Origin: Erysipelotrichaceae bacterium | GTDB lineage: Bacteria > Bacillota_I > Bacilli_A > Erysipelotrichales > Erysipelotrichaceae | NCBI GenBank assembly: GCA_017405785.1 | Contig: JAFQZR010000027.1 | Location: 62,001-126,000 of the forward strand | DNA: 64,000 bases | Direction: 5' to 3' | Shown: piece after piece, positions 55,442 through 62,833 of the stretch | How the letters are laid out: each line of letters begins with the position of its first letter | How positions within the stretch are numbered: position 1 is the stretch's first letter | Notes under the pieces: model-generated | The model's database searches: none | Told to the model about the DNA's origin: nothing | The model's input: the letters and a program-made list of their open reading frames with translations, nothing else | Program-made: the position numbers and the translations under genes

Positions 55442-56413
55442 TTATTCTTCACCGCCAAATGCATCTGTCAGAGCTTTCAGATTCTGATACATGATGGTCA
55501 TGTAGTCCATGTTGCTCTCAACGTTCTTTTCCGAAAGAATGGTGAGAGATGACAGGTTGATCGGAGTCAGATCGAGTTCTTCACGAACCTGCCGGTAAAG
55601 TTCCTGCATGTCTTCAGGAAGAGTATCGTCATATACGATGTATTTGACATCGTTTTTCTTTATTTCATTTTTGATGAATTCCAGCTGCCGGGCATCAGGG
55701 AGAACACCGTATTCGGAAAGAATCAGCGGGTATACTTCGATGCCGTATGTCTTCTGCCAGTTGCCGAATGTACAGGCAACGGTAACCATCTTCTTGTCGG
55801 TATACTGCTTCAGCATCTGATATTCAGAGTCAAGTCTGACTAGCTGAGCCTGCAGATTCTTGAAGTTGTTTTCAATAGACAGAGATTCTTCCGGATAGTA
55901 GTTCTGCAGCCATTCCTTGATGGTAGCAGCCATGGAGGATGCAGCGATCGGATCGATCCAGATGAACGGGTCTTTCTTATAGGTATCGACCATGTCAAAC
56001 AGTGCTGAATCATAGTACTTTGATTCAGTTACCACTGTTGAGCCGTTCGGGGCTGTCGTCAGAATAAATCTTTTGAACTCATCGATGGCGCTTAAAGCTG
56101 CCAGATTGATGATGTTGAAATCATAGGACTGAATGTGCTCCTCATATATCTTCAGATACGGCTCAAGTTCTCCTATATAAAGAAACAGTGCGGTATCCTC
56201 AAAGATCTTTTCATAGCCGCTCTTGAGCGTCGCTCTCTGAATGAACTCATCAGTGCTGATGCATTCAACATTAACTCTATTACCGGCCAGCTGTTCGACG
56301 ATATACTTAACCGGGTATACTGTCGTAACAATTGTCGCCTTTTTACTCTTGCATCCGGAAAGCAGGCCAAGCAACATAGATATCAGGATAAGAATAATAA
56401 CTTTTCTTTTCAT
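55442..56413 (-). CDS. ZnuA-fold metal-binding lipoprotein lacking histidine ligands
   Basis: A 323-residue lipoprotein: hydrophobic signal, lipobox LLSGC (Cys21) and a cluster A-I solute-binding fold (TIVTTVYPVKYIVEQLAGNRVNVECI; LFLYIGELEPYLKIY). In Zn/Mn binders the ligands come from His-FEP, DPHIW and a HD-AFGY element. Here those positions read TDEFIQRAT, DPFIWIDP (His to Phe) and ACTFGNWQ (His to Cys-Thr), and no His-rich loop exists. Metal binding of the usual kind is therefore unlikely. No ABC permease or ATPase is adjacent; instead it heads the polA operon. It could bind another ligand or serve as a surface protein. Confidence 0.8.
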   Translation of the reverse strand: MKRKVIILILISMLLGLLSGCKSKKATIVTTVYPVKYIVEQLAGNRVNVECISTDEFIQRATLKSGYEKIFEDTALFLYIGELEPYLKIYEEHIQSYDFNIINLAALSAIDEFKRFILTTAPNGSTVVTESKYYDSALFDMVDTYKKDPFIWIDPIAASSMAATIKEWLQNYYPEESLSIENNFKNLQAQLVRLDSEYQMLKQYTDKKMVTVACTFGNWQKTYGIEVYPLILSEYGVLPDARQLEFIKNEIKKNDVKYIVYDDTLPEDMQELYRQVREELDLTPINLSSLTILSEKNVESNMDYMTIMYQNLKALTDAFGGEE

Positions 56414-56436
56414 GTATGTCTGTGCCTCCTTTTAGA

Positions 56437-56454
56437 ATTATAGCACAGATTATA
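56437..56454 (-). promoter_or_regulatory. Tandem -10 boxes before the ZnuA-like/polA operon
   Basis: Minus-strand TATAAT occurs at 56437-56442 and 56449-56454; the first has a TG extension (TGTGCTATAAT). -35 boxes are poor. Confidence 0.5.
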
Positions 56455-56466
56455 CGCTCCATCACC

Positions 56467-57147
56467 TCATATTCTGCCGTTTTCACGGAAACTGTAATAG
56501 CCGTCATAACTGACAATTATGTGATCGATCAGCGGTATGTTCATTATTTCCCCTGCTTTCTGCAGCTGGCTGGTTATCTCAATGTCAGCACAGGAAGGAT
56601 CACACATCTGGCTGGGATGGTTATGGGCTACAATCAGCCTGCTGGCCTGAGAGCGCATTGCCTCACTGAACAGTTCCCTGATATCAATGTTCACGGAATT
56701 ACCCGAACCGATGAAGATGTCCCTGTGGCCTCGAACCCTTGCCCTGTTGTCCAGAAAGACTGCCACAAAGTATTCCTGGCTGCGGTTTCCGTATGTCTTC
56801 TGCAGCCATTTTATAAGCATCTGAGGATTATTCAGAACATCGTTGTTAAGAATGTGAAGGTAATTCATCCTTCTCACCAGTTCAAGAGAGGCCAGTAACT
56901 GCGTAGCCTTGGCCATCTTTATGCCTTTAAACTGCATCAGCTGTTCCGCAGACATGCTTAAAAGTCCTGTCAGTCCGTCTGTATTCACCAGGATCTGATG
57001 AGCAAGGTCAATGCTGCTTATTCCCTTCATCCCGCTGCCCAGCATCAAAGCCAGCAGTTCGCTGTCGCTGAGCGCAGTAAAGCCCAGATTCAAAGCTTTT
57101 TCTCTGGGCCTGAGATTAATGGGCATGTCCTTAACCGTGTGGTTCAT
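56467..57147 (-). CDS. radC: RadC-type JAB/MPN domain protein
   Basis: A 226-residue protein from 57147: an N-terminal helix-hairpin-helix region (RPREKALNLGFTALSDSELLALMLGSG and LMQFKGIKMAKATQL) and the JAMM metal motif HNHPS-N6-D (HNHPSQMCDPSCAD) with an upstream glutamate. Once named a DNA repair protein, the family has no proven repair role; some members occur with mobile elements, others, as here, in the core genome. GGGGAAAC lies upstream. It starts 2 bp after the 56-residue membrane ORF. Confidence 0.94.
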   Translation of the reverse strand: MNHTVKDMPINLRPREKALNLGFTALSDSELLALMLGSGMKGISSIDLAHQILVNTDGLTGLLSMSAEQLMQFKGIKMAKATQLLASLELVRRMNYLHILNNDVLNNPQMLIKWLQKTYGNRSQEYFVAVFLDNRARVRGHRDIFIGSGNSVNIDIRELFSEAMRSQASRLIVAHNHPSQMCDPSCADIEITSQLQKAGEIMNIPLIDHIIVSYDGYYSFRENGRI

Positions 57148-57149
57148 GA

Positions 57150-57320
57150 TCAGTTTCCCCACGTCAGGGACACGCCGCCGACCTGTACTTTTCCTCTTGC
57201 GGAAAAAAGTATTTTCAGAATGCCTGCACCGATGGCAGCCAGAGCGAAATACAGCAGAAGCGATCCGCCCGTTAAGCCCAATCCGTACAGTTTTCTGCAT
57301 TGCTGTTGTGTCAGTCGCAT
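57150..57320 (-). CDS. Small membrane protein before radC (56 residues)
   Basis: Starting at 57320 with a perfect AAGGAGG 7 nt upstream, this frame encodes 56 residues: basic start MRLTQQQCRKLYG, one hydrophobic segment of about 22 residues (LTGGSLLLYFALAAIGAGIL), and a short basic tail. The longer frame continues leftwards into the HAD gene and is spurious. It ends 2 bp before radC, so the two are probably co-expressed. I do not recognise a family. Notably, its ribosome site is the 3' arm of a hairpin that looks like a terminator. Confidence 0.7.
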   Translation of the reverse strand: MRLTQQQCRKLYGLGLTGGSLLLYFALAAIGAGILKILFSARGKVQVGGVSLTWGN

Positions 57321-57321
57321 A

Positions 57322-57355
57322 CAAAAACCTCCTTCAATACTTAATTGACGGAGGT
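57322..57355 (-). terminator. Hairpin containing the ribosome site of the 56-residue ORF
   Basis: On the minus strand ACCTCC-x-TCAAT pairs with ATTGA-x-GGAGGT around a 5-nt loop, followed by TTTTTGT. It can end the HAD transcript, and when not terminating it hides the GGAGG of the small ORF. Confidence 0.6.
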
Positions 57356-57366
57356 CTTTATTATTC

Positions 57367-58164
57367 CTAGATGATTTCGAAATGTTTAAGGGCTTTCCAG
57401 ATGCCGTCCTTGTCAATGTCATCCGTAACATAGTCAGCCACTGCTTTGGCTTCCCGGGTACCATTGCCCATGCAGATGCCCAATCCGGCCTTAATAATCA
57501 TTTCACAGTCGTTCTGACTGTCCCCGAAGGCTATTGCCTGATCATAGGTATATCCCAATCTGTCAAGCAGAATACCCAGCATGACTCCCTTGTCTGCTTC
57601 CTTATTGAAAGCTTCATAGATGATCTTCCGGCTGTTGGCTCGAACGAACTTGAGATCGTCAAACTGGTCAAAATACTGCGGCAGCATGTCATCATCGGCA
57701 TAGATGAAAGCATCCAGCGGCATTTCCTTTTTCAGATGATAATCACGTCCCGGACAGTTGTTCAGCATATCCTCGGTAATTGAGCCTTTGCAGTAGCGGG
57801 ATGTAAACTCATCATAACGGTTGTAGATCTGGAAAGAGTCAGTGAATTTAAAGCCCAAAGGATAATCATGTTTCAGCGCGATTTCAATGATCTTTTCCAC
57901 TGACTGCTCTGACATGTAAAAACAGTGCAGCAGCTCGCCGTCGAATTTGTTGAGACTGGCTCCGTTTACTCCGATAAAGTAATTACCGGGTACTCTGGCC
58001 AGAATGTCAGGATGGACCGCATTGATGGTTCTTCCCGTACATATCACTATCTCATATCCCTTATCATGACATTCCCTGATAGCCTGCAGGGCACTTTCCT
58101 CAACCGTGGCCTTACCGCGGTTGATCAGAGTATTGTCAATGTCAAATACCAGAACCTTATACAT
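57367..58164 (-). CDS. HAD-superfamily Cof-type sugar/metabolite phosphatase
   Basis: A 265-residue HAD IIB (Cof) phosphatase: motif I VFDIDNTLINRGK (with Asn instead of Gly in DxDGT), motif II VICTGRTINAVHP, the C2b cap, motif III near KGVMLGILLDRLGY and motif IV AFGDSQNDCEMIIKAGLGICMGNG. Substrates are typically sugar phosphates or flavin/PLP phosphates. The Asn change in motif I also appears in other family members. It is 1 bp downstream of nitroreductase 2. Confidence 0.9.
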   Translation of the reverse strand: MYKVLVFDIDNTLINRGKATVEESALQAIRECHDKGYEIVICTGRTINAVHPDILARVPGNYFIGVNGASLNKFDGELLHCFYMSEQSVEKIIEIALKHDYPLGFKFTDSFQIYNRYDEFTSRYCKGSITEDMLNNCPGRDYHLKKEMPLDAFIYADDDMLPQYFDQFDDLKFVRANSRKIIYEAFNKEADKGVMLGILLDRLGYTYDQAIAFGDSQNDCEMIIKAGLGICMGNGTREAKAVADYVTDDIDKDGIWKALKHFEII

Positions 58165-58165
58165 C

Positions 58166-58693
58166 CTAAATCCTGAATATTCTGTTGTTCTCTCTTGCCT
58201 TGGCTAAAGGATATTCACCGGCAGGATATCCTAAGATCAGATTGCCGACACCGACATATTCGCCTTCGACACCTGCCTTCTTCAGGATCCGCTTGCCTTC
58301 TTCTGTTTCAAATGATTCCAGAGCTCTGTTGATCCAGCATGAACCCAGTCCTAAGGCATGGGCTGCCAGCATCATGTTTCCCATTACCAGAGATCCGTCA
58401 GCACAGGCATTAGGGTTGCCTTTCTGGCCTAATACTACGATAACCGTCTTGGCACCGTAGAAATTGTGTACGGTATCCGGATCGCGTCCGACACAGGAAG
58501 CATTCAGCCTTTCCAGCTGATTCAGAGTTTCAGGATCCTGTATTACCACCATGATGGCCTGCTGTCTGCCCATGGCGCTGGCCGCAAATAAGCCGGCCTG
58601 CAATACGGTCTGCAGATCTTCTTCCCTGACCGGTTCATCCGTATACTTACGGATACTTCTTCTATTGATGATGTCTTCAATTGTCTTATTCAT
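58166..58693 (-). CDS. Nitroreductase-family protein
   Basis: A 175-residue FMN-dependent reductase-type protein with RRSIRKYTDEPVREEDLQTVL, SAMGRQQAIMVV and ILGYPAGEYPLAKAREN near the end. It is longer than the one by clpB and differs in the PSA-NRQPW position (here SAMGRQQ). Start at 58693 with AGGAG 10 nt upstream. It has a probable promoter over the stop of the RNA methyltransferase gene and is followed by the HAD gene after 1 bp. Confidence 0.9.
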   Translation of the reverse strand: MNKTIEDIINRRSIRKYTDEPVREEDLQTVLQAGLFAASAMGRQQAIMVVIQDPETLNQLERLNASCVGRDPDTVHNFYGAKTVIVVLGQKGNPNACADGSLVMGNMMLAAHALGLGSCWINRALESFETEEGKRILKKAGVEGEYVGVGNLILGYPAGEYPLAKARENNRIFRI

Positions 58694-58714
58694 ATATTCA
58701 TTTCTCCTGACTTG

Positions 58715-58725
58715 ATTATAGCACA
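58715..58725 (-). promoter_or_regulatory. Extended -10 promoter of nitroreductase 2
   Basis: Minus-strand TGTGCTATAAT; identical to the extended -10 of the ZnuA-like gene. No good -35. Confidence 0.5.
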
Positions 58726-60038
58726 TTGGTATTTCTCAGTCCTTTCGGAAGCCTGTTTTTCAGCTGGCGTCCGTCTCCCTTGGCAAATCCCAGAGTCTTT
58801 CCCTTATAGCTGATTGCGACATATCCCTTATATCCGGATACATCAACAGATTCACCCTTCATGTATCTAATCAGTCTGTCTCTGTCATTTATCTCATACT
58901 TCTGCCTGAACTCTTCAGCAAACTGCGGGCACATGAACAGATGGTGATGCGGTTCAAAGCGGTTCTTTTCCAGTGTTCCCAGCAGGATTCCTTCCCTGAT
59001 GACGCTTTTGCGGATGCTTAACGGCATTGGACAGGCATATACTTCATTATCCTTTATGAAGTATTGAGTGCTGATACCGTATTCCTTCAGGAAAGCATCT
59101 ACCAGCCCGTTATGGCTGTTTTCCGTTACGGCAGGATGTCTGATGAGTGAGCTTCCGGTCTTTCTCATACGGGCCGCAAAATGTCCTTCTCCGCCGTCTG
59201 TCGGCAGCACTCTGGCCAGTAATTGCGAATTCAGATCCTTATATTCCAGTCCCTTGTGTCCATAGCCCAGAGCAGCGTCTTCCAGCTGCATGTCAGGATG
59301 TCTCTGCAAGAACAGATATACCGTTTCCTCATTTTCAACAAGGTTGAATGTACAGGTTGAGTATACCAGTACACCGTCACTCTTCAGCAGCTGATAGGCG
59401 TTTTCCAGGATTTCCAGCTGCTTTTTCTGACAGGCCTTTACTGCTGCCTCATTGTAATCATTTACGGTATCAGGATACTTCTTGAACATGGAAGCACCGG
59501 AACAAGGTGCATCAACCAGCACCTTGTCAAATAAACCTGCAGCCATACTGGCTATCTCCCGGGTATTGAAAGAAGTCAGTACATAGTTCTGATAGCCCCA
59601 TCTTTCCAGATTGCTTAACAGTATCTGGCATCTTTTCCAGTTGATCTCATTGCTCCAGAGCAGTCCCGTACCGTCAAGTCTGTTAAGGATCTGCGTGCTT
59701 TTTCCGCCCGGAGCCCGGCATAGATCAGCTACAAGATCACCTTTTTCAACTCTCAACACATTGACCGCCATGGCGGCACTTGGTTCCTGCAGATAATAAC
59801 AGCCGGCATTATGGAAAGGATGATTGCCCAGTTTTTCTTCCGTAGTAATATAACAGGAATCCGGATCAAACGGTGTGCTTTCTTTCAGATCAAAACCCAC
59901 AAGTTCCAGTTCTTCCTTGCGGCACTTGAGTCTGTTTATTCTTATCGATCTGTACATTTCCCTGGAGAAACTGCTGATAATATCATCATACTCATCAGGG
60001 AAAAGTGTTCTGATTTCATTCAGAAAATACTCGTTCAT
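58716..60038 (-). CDS. RsmF/NOP2-type RNA (cytosine-5) methyltransferase
   Basis: A 440-residue SAM-dependent m5C methyltransferase. SAM motif VADLCRAPGGKSTQIL (usual CAAPGGKT; a residue differs), the two catalytic cysteines in VDAPCSGASMFKK and YSTCTFNLVENEETV, and a C-terminal RNA-binding region of about 150 residues resembling YebU/RsmF. Likely target is 16S rRNA. The start at 60038 has no Shine-Dalgarno; instead TATAAT lies 7 nt upstream, indicating a possible leaderless mRNA. It lies downstream of the htpG terminator. Confidence 0.9.
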   Translation of the reverse strand: MNEYFLNEIRTLFPDEYDDIISSFSREMYRSIRINRLKCRKEELELVGFDLKESTPFDPDSCYITTEEKLGNHPFHNAGCYYLQEPSAAMAVNVLRVEKGDLVADLCRAPGGKSTQILNRLDGTGLLWSNEINWKRCQILLSNLERWGYQNYVLTSFNTREIASMAAGLFDKVLVDAPCSGASMFKKYPDTVNDYNEAAVKACQKKQLEILENAYQLLKSDGVLVYSTCTFNLVENEETVYLFLQRHPDMQLEDAALGYGHKGLEYKDLNSQLLARVLPTDGGEGHFAARMRKTGSSLIRHPAVTENSHNGLVDAFLKEYGISTQYFIKDNEVYACPMPLSIRKSVIREGILLGTLEKNRFEPHHHLFMCPQFAEEFRQKYEINDRDRLIRYMKGESVDVSGYKGYVAISYKGKTLGFAKGDGRQLKNRLPKGLRNTNVL

Positions 60039-60045
60039 ATAGTCA

Positions 60046-60051
60046 ATTATA
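60046..60051 (-). promoter_or_regulatory. -10 box directly before methyltransferase ATG
   Basis: Minus-strand TATAAT ends 7 nt before the ATG. The -35 region is weak (ACTGCA). Confidence 0.4.
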
Positions 60052-60084
60052 CACCAGAAACCCGCCGCTGCAGTTTTTTCACAG

Positions 60085-60112
60085 AAAAAGCAGAGCATCT
60101 ATTGCTCTGCTT
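60085..60112 (-). terminator. htpG terminator
   Basis: AAGCAGAGCA/TGCTCTGCTT with a 5-nt loop, then TTTCTG on the minus strand; overlaps the stop codon. Confidence 0.88.
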
Positions 60113-61994
60113 ATTCGTTGGCTTTCTTCATCAACCGGCAGATCCTGTTGGAGAATTCAACCGGATCATCCAGTGTGAATCCTTCAATCAGCATGGCCTG
60201 CTGATACAGAATATCAGTGTAATCCGCCAGTTCTTCCGGAGACTTCTCATATACGTTCTGCAATACCTTGAAGATATCGTGGTTAGGATTGATCTCCAGG
60301 ATCTTGGTTGCCTTGGCCTTCTGATCACCTGGCAGCTGTGAGAGATATTTTTCCATCTCCAGGGAAATGCCTTCATCAGCGACCAGACATACCGGATTAT
60401 TTTTAAGACGGCTGGAGATCCTGACTTCCTTGACCTTATCTGACAGTACGGAAGCCATCTTCTGCAGTAAGCCTTCGTTGCCTTTCTGCAGTTCTTCCTT
60501 CTGCTTCTTTTCTTCCTCGGTCTCTCCTATGGCATCAGCCTTCTGAGCACTCTTGAAGTCCTTGCCGTCATAGTTACGCATCATCATCAGAGTGAACTCA
60601 TCGATCTCATCGATGCAGTAGAGGATCTCATATCCCTTATCCAGCAGTGTTTCGATCTGCGGAAGTTTCTTTATCTTGTCAATTGACTCACCTGTACAGT
60701 AATAGATCTCATTCTGGTCAGGTTTCATCCTTTCCTTGTATTCCTTCAGGGTTACATACCTGTCTTCTTTTGAAGAATAGAACATTAACAGATCCTGTAA
60801 TTCTTCCTTTTCGGCTCCGAAGTTCTGATAGACACCGTATTTCAGCGAATTGCCGAAAGTCCTGTAGAAGGTTTCATAATCTTCCCTGTCCTTTATCAGC
60901 ATGTCCACCAGGGTACTCTTGATCTTTCTGGTTATAGATTTTCTCAAGCTCTGCAGCTGGGAATCTTGCTGCAGGATCTCACGGGAGATGTTCAGCGAAA
61001 CATCGTCACTGTCAACCAGACCTCTGATAAATGAATAGTAGTCAGGCAGCAGATCCTTGGCATGTTCCATGATGAAGACACCCTTGGAATACAGTTGCAG
61101 TCCGGCTTCATAATCCTTGGAATAGAAGTTATACGGCAGTCTAGACGGAATGTACAGTAAAGCCGTATAGGATACATTTCCTTCCAGTGAATAGTGAATG
61201 GTCTTCAGCGGCTTTTCCCAGTCATAGTACTTGGAAGAATAGAAATTGTTATAGTCGTCCTCAGTGATGTCTTTCTTATTTCTCTTCCATAATGGAACCA
61301 TGGAATTCAGAGTGGTCATCTCCATAACCGTCTCATACTCGCCTTCGGTATCCTTCTTCAGAACAGTCTTCTCTGTTTCCATCATGATCGGGTAGCGAAC
61401 ATAATCGGAATACTTCTTAACGAGTTCCTGGATCTTATATCTGTCGGTATAATCGGAATACTTTACATCCTCACTGTCGTCTCTGAGATATAAGATGATC
61501 CTTGTTCCCATATCCTCCCTGTCACAGTCTTCAATCGTGTATCCGTCCTGTCCGTTGCTTACCCAGCGGCTGGCAGGCTGATTGGCAGTTTTGCTTTCGA
61601 CAACTACCTTCTTAGCTACCATGAAGGATGAATAGAATCCGACACCGAACTGACCGATGATGTCAGCGGTGCTGCTTTCATCGTATTTCCGGCGGAATTC
61701 TTCGGAACCGCTGTGGGCGATCGTACCAAGATTCTTTTCCAGTTCTTCCCTGGACATGCCGATACCGTTATCCGTAATGGTAAGTGTTCTGTTTTCACTG
61801 TCAGGTTCCAGCAAGATCTCCAGTTTGTCATACCGGTAATCCTTATCCGTCAGTGACAGGAAGTGTCTTTTATCCAGCGCGTCTGAAGCATTGGAGATCA
61901 GCTCACGCAGGAAGATCTCTCTGTTGGTATAAATGGAGTTTATCATCAGATCAAGGAGTCTCTTGGACTCTGTCTTAAACTGTTTCTTAGCCAT
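60111..61994 (-). CDS. htpG: Chaperone HtpG (Hsp90)
   Basis: ATP-dependent Hsp90. The 627 residues from 61994 begin MAKKQFKTESKRLLDLMINS; the Bergerat ATP fold has ELISNASDALDK, ITDNGIGMSREEL, GTIAHSGSEEF and GQFGVGFYSSFMVA. The middle domain carries the catalytic arginine region DDVSLNISREILQ. AGGTGATTAC precedes the ATG. The gene has a TTGCAT-N17-TATAAT promoter with a CIRCE element covering the start site, unlike Bacillus subtilis, where htpG is not under HrcA. So HrcA very likely represses it. Single-gene unit. Confidence 0.97.
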   Translation of the reverse strand: MAKKQFKTESKRLLDLMINSIYTNREIFLRELISNASDALDKRHFLSLTDKDYRYDKLEILLEPDSENRTLTITDNGIGMSREELEKNLGTIAHSGSEEFRRKYDESSTADIIGQFGVGFYSSFMVAKKVVVESKTANQPASRWVSNGQDGYTIEDCDREDMGTRIILYLRDDSEDVKYSDYTDRYKIQELVKKYSDYVRYPIMMETEKTVLKKDTEGEYETVMEMTTLNSMVPLWKRNKKDITEDDYNNFYSSKYYDWEKPLKTIHYSLEGNVSYTALLYIPSRLPYNFYSKDYEAGLQLYSKGVFIMEHAKDLLPDYYSFIRGLVDSDDVSLNISREILQQDSQLQSLRKSITRKIKSTLVDMLIKDREDYETFYRTFGNSLKYGVYQNFGAEKEELQDLLMFYSSKEDRYVTLKEYKERMKPDQNEIYYCTGESIDKIKKLPQIETLLDKGYEILYCIDEIDEFTLMMMRNYDGKDFKSAQKADAIGETEEEKKQKEELQKGNEGLLQKMASVLSDKVKEVRISSRLKNNPVCLVADEGISLEMEKYLSQLPGDQKAKATKILEINPNHDIFKVLQNVYEKSPEELADYTDILYQQAMLIEGFTLDDPVEFSNRICRLMKKANE

Positions 61995-62008
61995 GTAATC
62001 ACCTCGTT

Positions 62009-62035
62009 TTAGCACTCAATATATCTGACTGCTAA
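62009..62035 (-). promoter_or_regulatory. CIRCE operator of htpG
   Basis: Plus-strand reading TTAGCACTC, 9 bp, GACTGCTAA: CIRCE with one mismatch (GAG to GAC). It lies from about the transcription start downstream to the ribosome site. Confidence 0.88.
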
Positions 62036-62036
62036 T

Positions 62037-62065
62037 ATTATAAAACCATTGATCAGATAATGCAA
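62037..62065 (-). promoter_or_regulatory. htpG promoter
   Basis: Minus-strand TTGCAT (62060-62065), 17 bp, TATAAT (62037-62042). Confidence 0.8.
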
Positions 62066-62072
62066 GAGCCCA

Positions 62073-62097
62073 CCAAAAAACCTGGTATGACCAGGTT
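62073..62097 (-). terminator. Terminator of TrmH-family methyltransferase gene
   Basis: AACCTGGT/ACCAGGTT stem with a 3-nt loop, then TTTTGG on the minus strand. Confidence 0.85.
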
Positions 62098-62104
62098 GTC
62101 GGTT

Positions 62105-62833
62105 TTACTGCTGATGTCTCTGACGATATACTTCGGAGGCAAATACCACCGCTGCCGAGGCGGCATTCAGAGCGTTTCTGAATTCACTGGCATACGGGAT
62201 ATAAACATATTCATCAGTATTATCGAGGACTTCTCTGGACAGACCCCTTAACGGTCCACCAATGCATACAAGGATTGGACCCTTGGACATGTCACATTGA
62301 TAGATTTCTTTAGGATTATTGCCTCTGTAAGCACTTATGATGCGGAAATTGTTGTCGTGAAGTGTACTTAGAGTTACTGCCAGGTCATCGGTAAGATGAA
62401 TCGGAATGAATTCACTGGCTCCGGCAGAGCTCTTTACCATCGTCCCGTCCTCAAAATCCCATTCGCGTTCCGGCAGAATGACACCGTCACAGCCAAAAGC
62501 ATACAGAGAACGTAATATGTAGCCCAGATTATAACTGTCTTCAACACCTTCAATCAGTGCCAGGAAAGGCGCATCTTTCACCATCAGTGATGTTATTGAC
62601 TGGAAGCGTCTCTGCTGAACATCCCGGATGATCCCGCCATGGGTCTTTCCCAGAGCATTCTGTTCGATGAACTCACGCGGTACTCTCTCCACATTGACAC
62701 GGCATTTATAAGCCTCGTGCACGATAAAAGCCACATCCTGAGTATGTTTGTCCTTATCGATGTAAATCACTTCCACCTTACGGAATTTGCTGTCCATGGC
62801 CGCCTTTACGGCGATTGCTCCTTCAATGATCAT
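62105..62833 (-). CDS. TrmH/SpoU-family RNA 2'-O-methyltransferase
   Basis: A 242-residue SPOUT methyltransferase. The knot core shows ALIEGVEDSYNLGYILRSLYAFGCDGVI (motif 1, usually with N-R), LVCIGGPLRGLSREVL (motif 2) and YIPYASEFRNALNAASAAVVFASEVYRQR (motif 3). An N-terminal L30e-like RNA domain of about 80 residues precedes it. Likely 23S rRNA or tRNA; motif residues are diverged from RlmB (motif 3 lacks the SLNVS string), so the target is unsure. Start overlaps the U32 stop (ATGA). Confidence 0.85.
   Translation of the reverse strand: MIIEGAIAVKAAMDSKFRKVEVIYIDKDKHTQDVAFIVHEAYKCRVNVERVPREFIEQNALGKTHGGIIRDVQQRRFQSITSLMVKDAPFLALIEGVEDSYNLGYILRSLYAFGCDGVILPEREWDFEDGTMVKSSAGASEFIPIHLTDDLAVTLSTLHDNNFRIISAYRGNNPKEIYQCDMSKGPILVCIGGPLRGLSREVLDNTDEYVYIPYASEFRNALNAASAAVVFASEVYRQRHQQ

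Noticed and set aside
56467-57147. radC as a sign of a mobile element
   Set aside because: Flanks are ordinary core genes; no integrase, repeat or composition change.
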